DNA from: Phycisphaerales bacterium
GTDB taxonomy: Bacteria > Planctomycetota > Phycisphaerae > Phycisphaerales > UBA1924
Assembly (NCBI GenBank): GCA_028279375.1
Contig: JANQNW010000001.1
Span: 62,001-126,000 of the forward strand
Direction of reading: 5' to 3'
DNA length: 64,000 nt
In this document: piece after piece, positions 8,512-18,257 of the stretch
Position numbering within the stretch: the stretch's first letter is position 1
How the letters are laid out: every line of letters starts with the position of its first letter
Program-made: the position numbers and the translations under genes
Notes under the pieces: model-generated
What the model was told of the DNA's origin: nothing
Databases searched by the model: none
Seen by the model: only the letters and a program-made list of their open reading frames with translations

Positions 8512-9351
8512 ATGCTCGGGCCTTTCGTCGAGAAGGACGGCATCCCGCCGATCGATGATCCCGAGCGCGTCGGCGTCATGAGCGCCGATTATCCTGAGGA
8601 CGGCGGTCGCGTCGTCGAGGTCGTCGTCGGCAACGAAGCCATCGCCTATCCGATCGGCATCCTCACGTATCACGAGATCGTCAACGACGAGGTCGGCGGC
8701 GTGCCGGTGAGCGTGACGTACTGCCCACTCTGCGACTCCGCGTCGGTGCTTGATCGGAGAATGCGACTCGATGACGGCAGCGAGGCGATCCTCGAGTTCG
8801 GCGTCTCCGGGTTCCTTCTCAACTCAAACGTCGTGATGTACGAGCGCACAACCAACGGCCTCTGGTCGCAGGTGCTGATGAAGGGCCTCACCGGACCCTA
8901 CGCCGGGAAGAGCGTGCGCCACATTCCCGTCTCAGTCATCTCGCTCCGCGATTTCAAGCGCCGTCATCCCAAGGGTGAAGTGCAGACGACCAACACCGGT
9001 CACGAGCGCGACTACACGCGGAATATCTACGCCGAGCGCGGCTATTTCAGCGACAAGACATCTGTCCCCGATCGATTCGCATTCGACTACGACGATCGTA
9101 TCGCTCCGAAGGAGCTTGGCGTCGGCGTGTACGCCGGGGGCGAGGCGTACTTCGTCATCGCAGACGCCATTCGCGACGAGAAGTTCACGCTCGCCACACC
9201 GAAGGGCGATGTGGTCATGATCGCGCGGGACGCAGGCGTTGAGATCCTCAAGGCCCCCGAGGGCGCGCACACGATGCAGACCTTCTATCACAGCTGGTCC
9301 GCCTTCCATCCTCGCACCGAGATCATTCCGGCGCCCGCCGACTCACACTGA
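8512..9351 (+). CDS. DUF3179 domain-containing protein (downstream part of an interrupted gene)
   Basis: These 279 residues carry the DUF3179 signature VTYCPLCDSA, which contains a C-x-x-C pair, and the downstream conserved blocks around GFLLNSNVVMYER and the TGHERDYTRN-like segment. The function of the family is unknown; members are usually exported or lipid-anchored. The first available ATG after the in-frame TAG is 8512. It has no ribosome binding site and would give a product without the signal peptide and about 24 N-terminal residues. The natural gene therefore probably ran from 8371. If the TAG is real the exported form is lost. Confidence 0.75.
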   Translation: MLGPFVEKDGIPPIDDPERVGVMSADYPEDGGRVVEVVVGNEAIAYPIGILTYHEIVNDEVGGVPVSVTYCPLCDSASVLDRRMRLDDGSEAILEFGVSGFLLNSNVVMYERTTNGLWSQVLMKGLTGPYAGKSVRHIPVSVISLRDFKRRHPKGEVQTTNTGHERDYTRNIYAERGYFSDKTSVPDRFAFDYDDRIAPKELGVGVYAGGEAYFVIADAIRDEKFTLATPKGDVVMIARDAGVEILKAPEGAHTMQTFYHSWSAFHPRTEIIPAPADSH

Positions 9352-9461
9352 CGCGTCCCGCCGATCCCGATCGCGGACATGCGCTGGCGATTCTGCGCAG
9401 CGGGTAACATGCGCCCGACCGAATTCCGACCAAGAGATGGGTCGGTCTGAGGAGGGCCAAC

Positions 9462-10088
9462 ATGATCGTGCTGCAGTGCGACAAGTGTGACAAACAGATC
9501 AGCGTCGAGGACAAGTTCGCGGGCTCGAAAATCGAGTGCCCGCATTGCGGCGACATCAATCGCGTGCCTGAATCGGCCGCCGTGCCGGCCCCGACTGCCT
9601 CGAACGCGCCGACCGCCGAAGTGGATCAGCCCGAACGCGAACTTCTGCAGGTTCGCCCGTCGCTATGGAGAAGTCGCCCGTTCACGACGTCGCTGATTGC
9701 GCTCGCGCCGCCGCTCTTGACGATCGTCGGCGTCGTGCAGGACTGGGCCCCGCTCACCAACTACTGGGGATGGGCGATTCCGCTGATCGCTTGGATCGCG
9801 CTGCTCATCTGGTGGTTCCGCAAGACACAGTTCGAACTGCTGCGCATTACGAGTGAGCGCTCGATCTACCGATACGGGCTGCTCTCACGCAATACGAGCG
9901 AGGTCCTTCACAAGCATGTGCGCAACATCAAGATCGAGCAGTCATTTCTGCAGCGCGTGCTGAGCGTGGGCTCCATCGCGATCGATGGCTCCGCTGGCGG
10001 CGGCGACGGGGACGCCGAGGTCGTCATCAAGGATGTTCCCCATCCGAGAAAGCTCAAGGCCCTCATCGACGAGCATCGCGATCTCTAG
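9462..10088 (+). CDS. Zinc-ribbon plus PH-domain (YdbS/bPH2-like) membrane protein
   Basis: This 208-residue protein begins with a short zinc ribbon (CDKC at 7-10 and CPHC at about 28-31), followed by a Pro/Ala-rich linker. Two adjacent membrane helices (about residues 80-125) and a bacterial pleckstrin-homology-like domain follow, with the YRYGLLSRNTSEVLHKHVRNI type of segment. It resembles YdbS/YdbT membrane proteins with bPH2 domains, whose function is poorly known. The GGAGGG ribosome binding site precedes the ATG at 9462. The next gene, another zinc-ribbon membrane protein, may be functionally linked. Confidence 0.75.
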   Translation: MIVLQCDKCDKQISVEDKFAGSKIECPHCGDINRVPESAAVPAPTASNAPTAEVDQPERELLQVRPSLWRSRPFTTSLIALAPPLLTIVGVVQDWAPLTNYWGWAIPLIAWIALLIWWFRKTQFELLRITSERSIYRYGLLSRNTSEVLHKHVRNIKIEQSFLQRVLSVGSIAIDGSAGGGDGDAEVVIKDVPHPRKLKALIDEHRDL

Positions 10089-10179
10089 GGGCGTCCAGCC
10101 CCTATTGAACCTCCGCGAGGCGTGGGTACACTTGCTCCCTGCGGGCCGACAGGACGCCCGCGCTCGGAGAGGTCCTGCC

Positions 10180-10515
10180 ATGAGCATGACGTGGATCGGC
10201 AAGGCGAGATTGAAGCTCGCCGTCATCGTGATCGGAGCCCCGCTGGCGGCGTTCGGCGCGATCTCTGTCGGTCCGGCCTGGCTGACGTTGCCCGTCATCG
10301 GCGCCACGTTCTACGTCCTGGCCATCGGCGTGAATAAGACGAGCAATCGAGTTGCGAGCTCCAAGTGCTGGACCTGCGGCCACGATCTCTCAGCGCTCTC
10401 TGTCGATGGTGAACATGGCGTGCCCTGCCCGAGTTGCGGCACGCTGAATCAGCATCTGGCGTACACCGTCACCGGGACGCCGGCCGACGAGCGCGACGAC
10501 AGCGCGAGCGCGTAG
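10180..10515 (+). CDS. Small membrane protein with C-terminal zinc ribbon
   Basis: This 111-residue protein has two hydrophobic helices (about residues 10-50), then a four-cysteine zinc-ribbon pattern made of CWTCGHDL and CPSCGTLNQ, and a short acidic tail. The ATG at 10180 has a GGAGAGG ribosome binding site. It is in the same direction as the zinc-ribbon/PH-domain gene 91 nt upstream. No known family was recognised. The zinc ribbon could mediate protein or nucleic-acid contacts at the membrane, but this is not shown by sequence. Confidence 0.6.
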   Translation: MSMTWIGKARLKLAVIVIGAPLAAFGAISVGPAWLTLPVIGATFYVLAIGVNKTSNRVASSKCWTCGHDLSALSVDGEHGVPCPSCGTLNQHLAYTVTGTPADERDDSASA

Positions 10516-10554
10516 TCAAAGTCGACCTCTTTGATCGTTGATCGTTCGTTGACG

Positions 10555-11307
10555 CTAGAAACGCGCTGAAGCGATCGCTTCGCGCAGCGGCGTGAGCACG
10601 TGCGGCACGATGCGCTCCTGGGCGAGCTCTTCCGCTTTCTCATGAAGCTGGCTGAAGACCGCCGGGGCGTCCTTCATGTCGCTCATCGCGCCGTATCGCC
10701 GCACCGTCAGATAGACACTGATCGGCTCGTTGCGATAGCGCTTCGTGCGGATTTCCCGCGTCGAGGTGCGCGTCTTGATCTCGAAGTGCGCCTGCGTCTC
10801 GCAGCGCTTCGTCAGGGCCACGGCGACGATCGGCTGCACATCGATGGGCGCCTCCTTCTCGTGATCGATGAGCTCGGCCAGCGGCGATCCCGACAGGAAC
10901 GCGTCATGCACGATCTGATTGTGATTGCCAGGGGCCTCGAGATCGAAGCCGTAGACAACCTCGAGCAGATCCACATCCAGCGGGCTGATGCTCAGGAAGA
11001 AGGGCGCAACCTCGAGCAGGAAGCGATGGAACTTCGCGGCCTCCTCCGTGGATTCCGGATGCACGACGCCGGCGCGAAGGCTGGTCTTCCGGAGGGCCAC
11101 CCACTTCTGGCGGCCGTCATCGCGATGGCGCGACTCGAGCGCCAGCTCGTCCTCGTAGCGCCGAAAGCGCTCCATCGACGGCTCCTCGCGCCGAATGCGA
11201 TCAAGCAAATCAAGGATGGTCTGCCGATCCTCGGGCAGATCCATCTTCACATTCAAACGGCTGCTGATGTAGAAATCGGAACACAGCGCCCCGTAGCTCG
11301 TCGCCAT
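10555..11307 (-). CDS. Conserved-looking hypothetical protein, 250 residues
   Basis: The protein is soluble, with no signal peptide, membrane segment or recognised domain. It has an acidic, helix-rich composition and a basic segment near residues 160-200 that contains several Arg/Lys-Thr pairs. The composition and codon use match neighbouring real genes, and a GGAGG ribosome binding site lies 9 nt before the ATG at 11307, so the gene is very likely real. I have an impression that similar proteins occur across planctomycetes, but this was not checked. It is separated by 124 nt from the DUF418 gene upstream. Function unknown. Confidence 0.7.
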   Translation of the reverse strand: MATSYGALCSDFYISSRLNVKMDLPEDRQTILDLLDRIRREEPSMERFRRYEDELALESRHRDDGRQKWVALRKTSLRAGVVHPESTEEAAKFHRFLLEVAPFFLSISPLDVDLLEVVYGFDLEAPGNHNQIVHDAFLSGSPLAELIDHEKEAPIDVQPIVAVALTKRCETQAHFEIKTRTSTREIRTKRYRNEPISVYLTVRRYGAMSDMKDAPAVFSQLHEKAEELAQERIVPHVLTPLREAIASARF

Positions 11308-11314
11308 GCAGTTG

Positions 11315-11345
11315 GCCCTCCGGCGCTCATGTTAATAAGGAGGGC
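11315..11345 (-). promoter_or_regulatory. Hairpin that could cover the ribosome binding site of the 10555-11307 gene
   Basis: GCCCTCC (11315-11321) and GGAGGGC (11339-11345) are perfect inverted copies 17 nt apart. On the minus strand the arm nearest the gene contains its GGAGG ribosome binding site. Folding would therefore block translation initiation. Pairing is only 7 bp, so regulation is a weak inference. Confidence 0.3.
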
Positions 11346-11431
11346 GCCTGGTGTCGATGCGCGCGCTGGCTCTTTCGCTCGATCCTGTTGCGCACCGGAA
11401 CGTCCGAGAGAATCCGCGGTTGCGATTCCCC

Positions 11432-12805
11432 TCAGCTCGCGCCCCCTGCCGTCGCCTCCGGCGTCCTACGGAGCAAGGGTTGCAGCGACATATATGTGAG
11501 CGTTCGCCACAGCCACTCCGCCGGTCCGAAGAGAAAATACTTCAGCCAGATCGGACTGACGATGAGCTGGAACGCCCAGATCGCGAGCACGACGCCCCAG
11601 AGCTCGAAGCGCTCGAACTTGCCCCACATCCCGAGGCCGTAGCTGTAGAAGAACGTGGTGCAGATGATCGAGTGCATCAGGTAGTTCGTCAGCGCCATGC
11701 GTCCCACGGCCGCAAGCGCCGATGTGAGCCACGTGAGCACGCCGAGCTTGAAGACGACCATGACGAGACCCACCCAGCCCAGCGCCGTCGCGATGCTGCC
11801 AACGTAGTTCCACATCAAGCCCGCGTAGAAGCTGTAGGGCACGTCGAAACCGTGCGAGATCTGGTCGAAGGCGCCGTACGTCGAAATCGGCACACCGACG
11901 ATGAACCCGACGCCCATGAGCATGACGTAGCGCGACATTGAGAGCGTCGCGCTGAAGACGCCCATCTTGTAGAGGGCCATGCCGAGCAGCATCATGCCGC
12001 CGCCGCGCCAGAGGCCCCACATGAAAAGGCCCATGGTCTGCATGAAGATGTTGTCCGGAATGCGCGCGATGAAAATCTCGCCGTAGGAGCCGTCGGTGTA
12101 GAGCTCCCGCTCCTCGGCCGAGGTCTCTTCGGTGGGATAAAAGTCCGCCGCGATCTCCTCCCACGCCTCCTTCATCTCGACCTGCAGATCCGACGGCTCC
12201 TCGCCGGCGTCCACCGCCTGATCGTGCAGCGTCGCCTGGCCGCGCGCGTACTCGAAGAAGAGCCCCATGCCCGCGTTGACCGGGATGAACATGGACATCA
12301 GGAAGGACGCAATGATGATCAGCCACAGCGGCCGCAGCTTGCGCAGTGGGTAGATCAGGAAGCCGCAGACGGCGTACGCGAAGAGAATGTCGCCGAACCA
12401 GATTCCATATGAATGCACGAGTCCGAAGACGAGCAGCCACAGCGTTCGCCGATAGTGCAGCCCCATCGCCGAGCGCCCCTTCGCCTCGATCTTCGACGTG
12501 AAGATGATCACGCCCGCGCCGAAGAGCATTGAGAAGATGCTCATCATCTTCATCTCGAAGAGCGCATGATTCGTGATCCATGTCCACTTGTTCGCGCCTT
12601 CGAAGGCGCCGCCGCTGATCGTCGGATCAAACCAGCTCAGCGCCGAGAGCGAGAACCACGGGATGTTCATGACGAGGATGCCCAGCAGCGCGAAGCCGCG
12701 CAACACATCGATCGAGACGATGCGCTTCTTCTCCGCCATCGGCGCTGATCGAGTCGATGCGGCGCCGACGTCCCCCTGCTGCCCATTCACTGACTGGCCA
12801 TCCAT
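11432..12805 (-). CDS. DUF418 (YeiB-like) polytopic membrane protein
   Basis: This 457-residue membrane protein has about ten hydrophobic segments. It opens with R-I-V-S-I-D-V-L-R-G-F-A-L-L-G-I, the N-terminal hallmark of the DUF418/heparan-acetyltransferase-like superfamily, and ends with the DUF418 block containing LTNYLMHSI and WLKYFLFGP. The family is often thought to be membrane acyltransferase-like or transport-related; function is unproven. The ATG at 12805 was chosen because GGAGGAG lies 8 nt upstream; this start overlaps the HAD gene end by 19 nt. An alternative start (MAEKKR) lies 22 codons further in. A hydrophilic acidic loop of about 60 residues interrupts the middle of the protein. 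Confidence 0.85.
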   Translation of the reverse strand: MDGQSVNGQQGDVGAASTRSAPMAEKKRIVSIDVLRGFALLGILVMNIPWFSLSALSWFDPTISGGAFEGANKWTWITNHALFEMKMMSIFSMLFGAGVIIFTSKIEAKGRSAMGLHYRRTLWLLVFGLVHSYGIWFGDILFAYAVCGFLIYPLRKLRPLWLIIIASFLMSMFIPVNAGMGLFFEYARGQATLHDQAVDAGEEPSDLQVEMKEAWEEIAADFYPTEETSAEERELYTDGSYGEIFIARIPDNIFMQTMGLFMWGLWRGGGMMLLGMALYKMGVFSATLSMSRYVMLMGVGFIVGVPISTYGAFDQISHGFDVPYSFYAGLMWNYVGSIATALGWVGLVMVVFKLGVLTWLTSALAAVGRMALTNYLMHSIICTTFFYSYGLGMWGKFERFELWGVVLAIWAFQLIVSPIWLKYFLFGPAEWLWRTLTYMSLQPLLRRTPEATAGGAS

Positions 12806-13485
12806 CGAATGATCTCCTCCGTCGCCGTCAGGTCTTCGGCGGCCAGATCGGCGCCTGCCTCTTCCAGCTGCCATACATCGAAATGTCCAGTCGCCACACC
12901 CAGCGACCGGCAACCGCAGGCTCGCGCACACGCGATGTCAAACGGCGTGTCGCCGACCACAATCGCATCCTGCGGATCAAGGTCCTTCCCGAAGTGCGAT
13001 CGCCAGCGGGAAAGCGCCACGTCAGGAAGATGATCCCGGCTCGGCGGCTCGTGCGGCGAATCGCATCCCCACACGCTTATAAGGAACCGCTCCGGATCAA
13101 TGCCGCCCGCTCGCAGCTTGAGCGACCCGGTCTCCGGAAAGTTGCCCGTCAGCAACCCAAGCCGCACGCGCTCGACGTCCTCGAGCGCGTCAAGCAACTC
13201 GAACACACCGGGGCACGGGCTGACGGCTGTCGTGTCCACATCCAGCCGGCGCTGCAGGTTCTCGTGGTACGCGCTGCGATATCGGCGCACCTCATCATCC
13301 GATGCCGGAAGCCCGTGCGCCTCGAGCAGATCGAGAATGATCAGTGGATCGATCCGCCCCGCGTACTCGACGGCCGTCTGATCGAAATGATCGCCGAACA
13401 TCGCGCGCCCGGCGTCACCCATGGCCGCCACGCCTGCGCCGGATGAACTGAGAAGCGTGCCGTCGATATCGAAGAGGATCAACAT
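12787..13485 (-). CDS. HAD-superfamily hydrolase (phosphatase-like)
   Basis: This 232-residue protein has the haloacid dehalogenase motifs: FDIDGT (nucleophile Asp6, acid/base Asp8), a helical cap domain, LLTGN (motif II Thr) and VVGDTPFDIACA (motif IV). It resembles phosphoglycolate phosphatase-like HAD proteins. The substrate is unknown. Its stop lies inside the DUF418 gene by 19 nt, which suggests translational coupling, and acylphosphatase lies 27 nt upstream in the same direction. The two phosphatases may form one transcription unit with DUF418. Confidence 0.85.
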   Translation of the reverse strand: MLILFDIDGTLLSSSGAGVAAMGDAGRAMFGDHFDQTAVEYAGRIDPLIILDLLEAHGLPASDDEVRRYRSAYHENLQRRLDVDTTAVSPCPGVFELLDALEDVERVRLGLLTGNFPETGSLKLRAGGIDPERFLISVWGCDSPHEPPSRDHLPDVALSRWRSHFGKDLDPQDAIVVGDTPFDIACARACGCRSLGVATGHFDVWQLEEAGADLAAEDLTATEEIIRWMASQ

Positions 13486-13512
13486 GGAGCGTCGCTCGTC
13501 CGGGCGCCCCGG

Positions 13513-13788
13513 CTAGTAGCGCACCTCGAATGCGGAATAGGTCCCTCGCTCCTCGGCCTCATCGTGATGCAGGTGCGTGATGAAATTCTCCATGCTGGAC
13601 CGGATCGCGCTCAGGAACGCCTCCAGCTTCGCGCTGTCGCCCTCGGCGACGATGCTCACACTGCCGTCCGGCTCATTGCGGACCCAGCCGACCACCTCAT
13701 GCTCGCCCGCGAGCTGATGGGCCGCTGCCCGGAATCCGACGCCCTGCACTTTCCCCGTCACTCGCACCTCGTATCGCATGTCCCCCAT
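13513..13788 (-). CDS. acyP: Acylphosphatase
   Basis: This 91-residue protein is a full-length acylphosphatase that hydrolyses carboxyl-phosphate bonds. The phosphate-binding loop VQGVGFR supplies the catalytic Arg20, and GWVRNEPDGSV supplies the catalytic Asn38. The second methionine (residue 4) is an alternative start and begins the conserved core directly. The C-terminal strand ends in AFEVRY as in the family. It is the first gene of the minus-strand block with the HAD hydrolase and DUF418 genes. Confidence 0.93.
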   Translation of the reverse strand: MGDMRYEVRVTGKVQGVGFRAAAHQLAGEHEVVGWVRNEPDGSVSIVAEGDSAKLEAFLSAIRSSMENFITHLHHDEAEERGTYSAFEVRY

Positions 13789-13920
13789 GATACCGGGGGT
13801 TCTCGGACGCTCCCAGACCCTGTCCGATCATGGCGCCTCGGCCATGCGAATAACCCGCCGGGACCACATTCGCAGGCCGAAGAACCCGCAGGCTTTCACC
13901 AGTTTCCCTCGCCGTCACTG

Positions 13921-13948
13921 TTGACCTGAGCCTCGGCGGTGATAGCGT
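13921..13948 (+). promoter_or_regulatory. Possible sigma-70-type promoter for dnaG-rpoD
   Basis: TTGACC (13921-13926) matches five of six bases of the -35 consensus. TAGCGT (13943-13948), 16 nt later, is a weak -10; the overlapping GTATAT would give a 20-nt spacer. It is the best promoter-like pair upstream of dnaG, but the -10 is poor. Confidence 0.3.
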
Positions 13949-14216
13949 ATATGGTTGCGCGGCGGCGTCTGACACCAGGGACCCGGCCCCCCGGCCATGC
14001 AGCCGAATATGGGGCGCGTCCAATCTCTCTCCTCAGACGCGTGTGGGTGGCGAATCGCGAATCGATGTGGATCGCAGACGAGGAGATCCCCTTCCTGCAT
14101 CTTGATTGATTGAAGTCTCGGACATGGGAGGCCCGTACGCGGGACACCCGGGACGAGCGATGCGCATGTGCCCATCTATCGCTGCTCTTGAAGTGGTTGT
14201 GTCTGGATTGAAGGCG

Positions 14217-14239
14217 CCACTGACATGCTGTGTCAGTGG
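14217..14239. repeat. Perfect 9-bp inverted repeat upstream of dnaG
   Basis: CCACTGACA (14217-14225) and TGTCAGTGG (14231-14239) pair perfectly around a 5-nt loop TGCTG, ending 47 nt before the chosen dnaG start. It could be an operator palindrome or an RNA hairpin in the leader. A GTG at 14230, in frame with dnaG, lies inside the structure and is an unlikely start. Confidence 0.5.
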
Positions 14240-14286
14240 ATCAACTCTCGCGTGCTCTGCGGCGTCGCGCGAGATCGGGTGGGCGC

Positions 14287-16173
14287 ATGACGAACGGCTT
14301 CGGCCAATTCAACAACGATCGGGAGCGTGTGCTCGACGCGACCGACATCGTCCAGTTGGTCGGCGAACACCTCACAGTCCATCCAAAGGGGCGCGAATAC
14401 GTTGCGCTCTGCCCCTTCCACGACGACCACAAGCCTTCGATGTACGTCGTCCCGCACAAACAGATCTATCACTGTTTCTCGTGCGGCGCAGGCGGAAACG
14501 CCATCGACTTCGTTATCAACTACCACAAGATGGGGTTCCGCGAGGCGCTGCAGTTCCTCGCTGATCGCGCCGGGGTCGAACTGACGCCCCTCAGGACGCG
14601 TACTCCAGATGACGCACAGGGGCCGGAGTCTCCGGCGACATCCAAGTCAGACCTCGCCGCCGCCAACGCCTCCGCGCTCGGCTTCTTCCGCGCGATCCTC
14701 GCGCACCCGGAGCACGGCGCAAGCGCGCGCGAAGCGATCGCGGCGCGCGGCGTCAGCGACGAGATGGCCGAACTCTTCGAACTCGGGGCCGCCCCCGATC
14801 GATGGGATGGACTCCTCATCACCGCACAGTCAAAGAACATCCCGCTCAGCGCCCTCCACGAGACGGGGCTGCTCAAGAGGCGCCCATCAGGCGACGGCGC
14901 CTACGACGCCTTCCGAAACCGCCTGATCTTCCCCATCCACGATCAGATCGGCCGCCCCGTCGCCTTCGGCGGACGCGTCCTCGGCGAGGCCGGCGAGGGG
15001 GAGCCCAAGTACCTCAACTCCCCCGAGAGTCGCCTCTTCGACAAGTCATCCACGCTCTACGGCCTTCGCCAGGCCTTCCGAGACATCCAGAATGAACGCC
15101 TCGCCATCGTCACCGAGGGCTACACCGACGTGATCGCCTGCCACCAGGCGGGGATTCGCAATGTCGTCGCCACGCTTGGGACTGCGCTGACCACGCGCCA
15201 TGCCACCCTCCTCAAGCGACTCTGCGATGTCGTTGTGCTCCTCTTCGATGGTGATGAGGCGGGCATGAAGGCGGCAGACCGGGCCGTCGAGGTCTTCTTT
15301 GCCGAACCGATCGACGTTCGCATCGCCGTCCTCCCGGGCGGCGCCGATCCGGATGACCTCCTCAAGGAGGACGACGGCGCCGAGCGCTTCCGCGCGATGG
15401 TCGACGAGGCCGTGGACGCCCTCGACTACCGATTCCGGCGCCTCGCAGGACGCCTCGAAGGCGTCAGCCCCTCGGGGCGCGTCCGCCTCATCGAGGAGGA
15501 CATCCAGAGACTGGTCGAGCTGGGACTTCTCCAGACTAGCCCCATTCGGCGGCGCCTGATCACCCGGAAACTCGCCACACTCGCTGGCGTGGATGAGCAG
15601 ACGATCATCTCGGCGATTCCTACGCAGCGCCGCGCCCGCCATGAGGGGGCCCCGGTCGAGGGGGACGAATCAGCCCATCGCTCGCCGATCGAGCACGCGC
15701 TCGGCTGCTTGCTCTGTGAACCGGAGCTTCGCCTGATAATTGGCCCCGCGGAGCGTGACCTGCTCCAGCCTGGCGCCTATCGTCAGGGCCCGTCTCGGGA
15801 GGTGGCCGAGGCATTCGAGACAGTCATCAGGAAGTCGGAGAGCGACGAGTCGGGTCGGACGCCTACGCTTGCCGGCGTCCTGGCGGAACTCGAAGACGCC
15901 GAGGCCCGCCGGCTGGCCACAGAGTTGGCGCTGGAGTCAGAGAGAAGCACAGATCACGACGCCGCTCGACTTCGCGAGCATTTTCTGTCGTGTGTGCGTT
16001 CCGCGGAGATCGAGCTGGATCGCCGGACGCAGACGACGCAGGAACTGAGCGATGAGAGCGACGTCCTCGCGGCGCGACTGAAGAAGCGTCGTGAGATGCA
16101 TAGTCGTCACGGAGGCGATCCGCTGGCCATCCCAAGGCCCGCTCCGCTTTCCTCCCCCCGCGCGGGCGAGTGA
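14287..16173 (+). CDS. dnaG: DNA primase DnaG
   Basis: This 628-residue primase makes RNA primers at the replication fork. The N-terminal zinc finger is of the CHC2 type, with Cys42, His45, Cys63 and Cys66. The catalytic TOPRIM domain follows, with the Glu of IVTEGYTDVIA and the acidic pair in LLFDGDEAGM. The C-terminal region (about residue 430 onward) is helical and divergent, as usual for the helicase-interaction part, and ends in a basic Pro-rich tail. The ATG at 14287 was chosen; an in-frame GTG at 14230 would add 19 residues. Together with rpoD downstream it forms a remnant of the macromolecular-synthesis operon, without rpsU. Confidence 0.95.
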   Translation: MTNGFGQFNNDRERVLDATDIVQLVGEHLTVHPKGREYVALCPFHDDHKPSMYVVPHKQIYHCFSCGAGGNAIDFVINYHKMGFREALQFLADRAGVELTPLRTRTPDDAQGPESPATSKSDLAAANASALGFFRAILAHPEHGASAREAIAARGVSDEMAELFELGAAPDRWDGLLITAQSKNIPLSALHETGLLKRRPSGDGAYDAFRNRLIFPIHDQIGRPVAFGGRVLGEAGEGEPKYLNSPESRLFDKSSTLYGLRQAFRDIQNERLAIVTEGYTDVIACHQAGIRNVVATLGTALTTRHATLLKRLCDVVVLLFDGDEAGMKAADRAVEVFFAEPIDVRIAVLPGGADPDDLLKEDDGAERFRAMVDEAVDALDYRFRRLAGRLEGVSPSGRVRLIEEDIQRLVELGLLQTSPIRRRLITRKLATLAGVDEQTIISAIPTQRRARHEGAPVEGDESAHRSPIEHALGCLLCEPELRLIIGPAERDLLQPGAYRQGPSREVAEAFETVIRKSESDESGRTPTLAGVLAELEDAEARRLATELALESERSTDHDAARLREHFLSCVRSAEIELDRRTQTTQELSDESDVLAARLKKRREMHSRHGGDPLAIPRPAPLSSPRAGE

Positions 16174-16355
16174 CGAGAAAAACCTGTCGGACGCCGAAAG
16201 GCGACTGGCCGGATTGTGAAATCTCCTGGGCACGGCGCCCAGAAACGTAAGGCGTCATCGCCTCGTCGCATGTGTGTGAGCGGCTGGGCATTGGCGTCAG
16301 GATTGAGTCTTGTGAAACGCGGCGCTTCCCCGCCTTCACATGGAGTTGACCAGGC

Positions 16356-18119
<1,764 letters not shown>

Positions 18120-18147
18120 GGCGCCGTCAACTCGATTTGATCACCCG

Positions 18148-18172
18148 AAGCCCGCCTCGAGCGGGCTTTTTT
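18148..18172 (+). terminator. Intrinsic terminator after rpoD
   Basis: AAGCCCGC (18148-18155), loop CTCGA, and GCGGGCTT (18161-18168) form an 8-bp GC-rich stem. The T-run (TTTTTT) spans 18167-18172. This is a textbook Rho-independent terminator 28 nt after the rpoD stop. Confidence 0.92.
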
Positions 18173-18257
18173 CATCCACCCGCCCGCCGGAGCCCCGCCC
18201 GCCGGAGCGGCTATCCTGCCGCCACGCAATCGTCATTCCCGAACAGCAAGGGGCGCC

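Larger units (their letters stand above)
13789..14286. other. 498-nt intergenic region between acyP and dnaG
   Basis: This divergent intergenic region separates acyP (minus) from dnaG (plus). It has no convincing small gene: open frames here lack ribosome binding sites and family features. It holds a possible plus-strand promoter at 13921 and a perfect hairpin at 14217-14239. From the promoter, the dnaG mRNA would have an untranslated leader of more than 300 nt, long enough for regulation. Confidence 0.6.
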
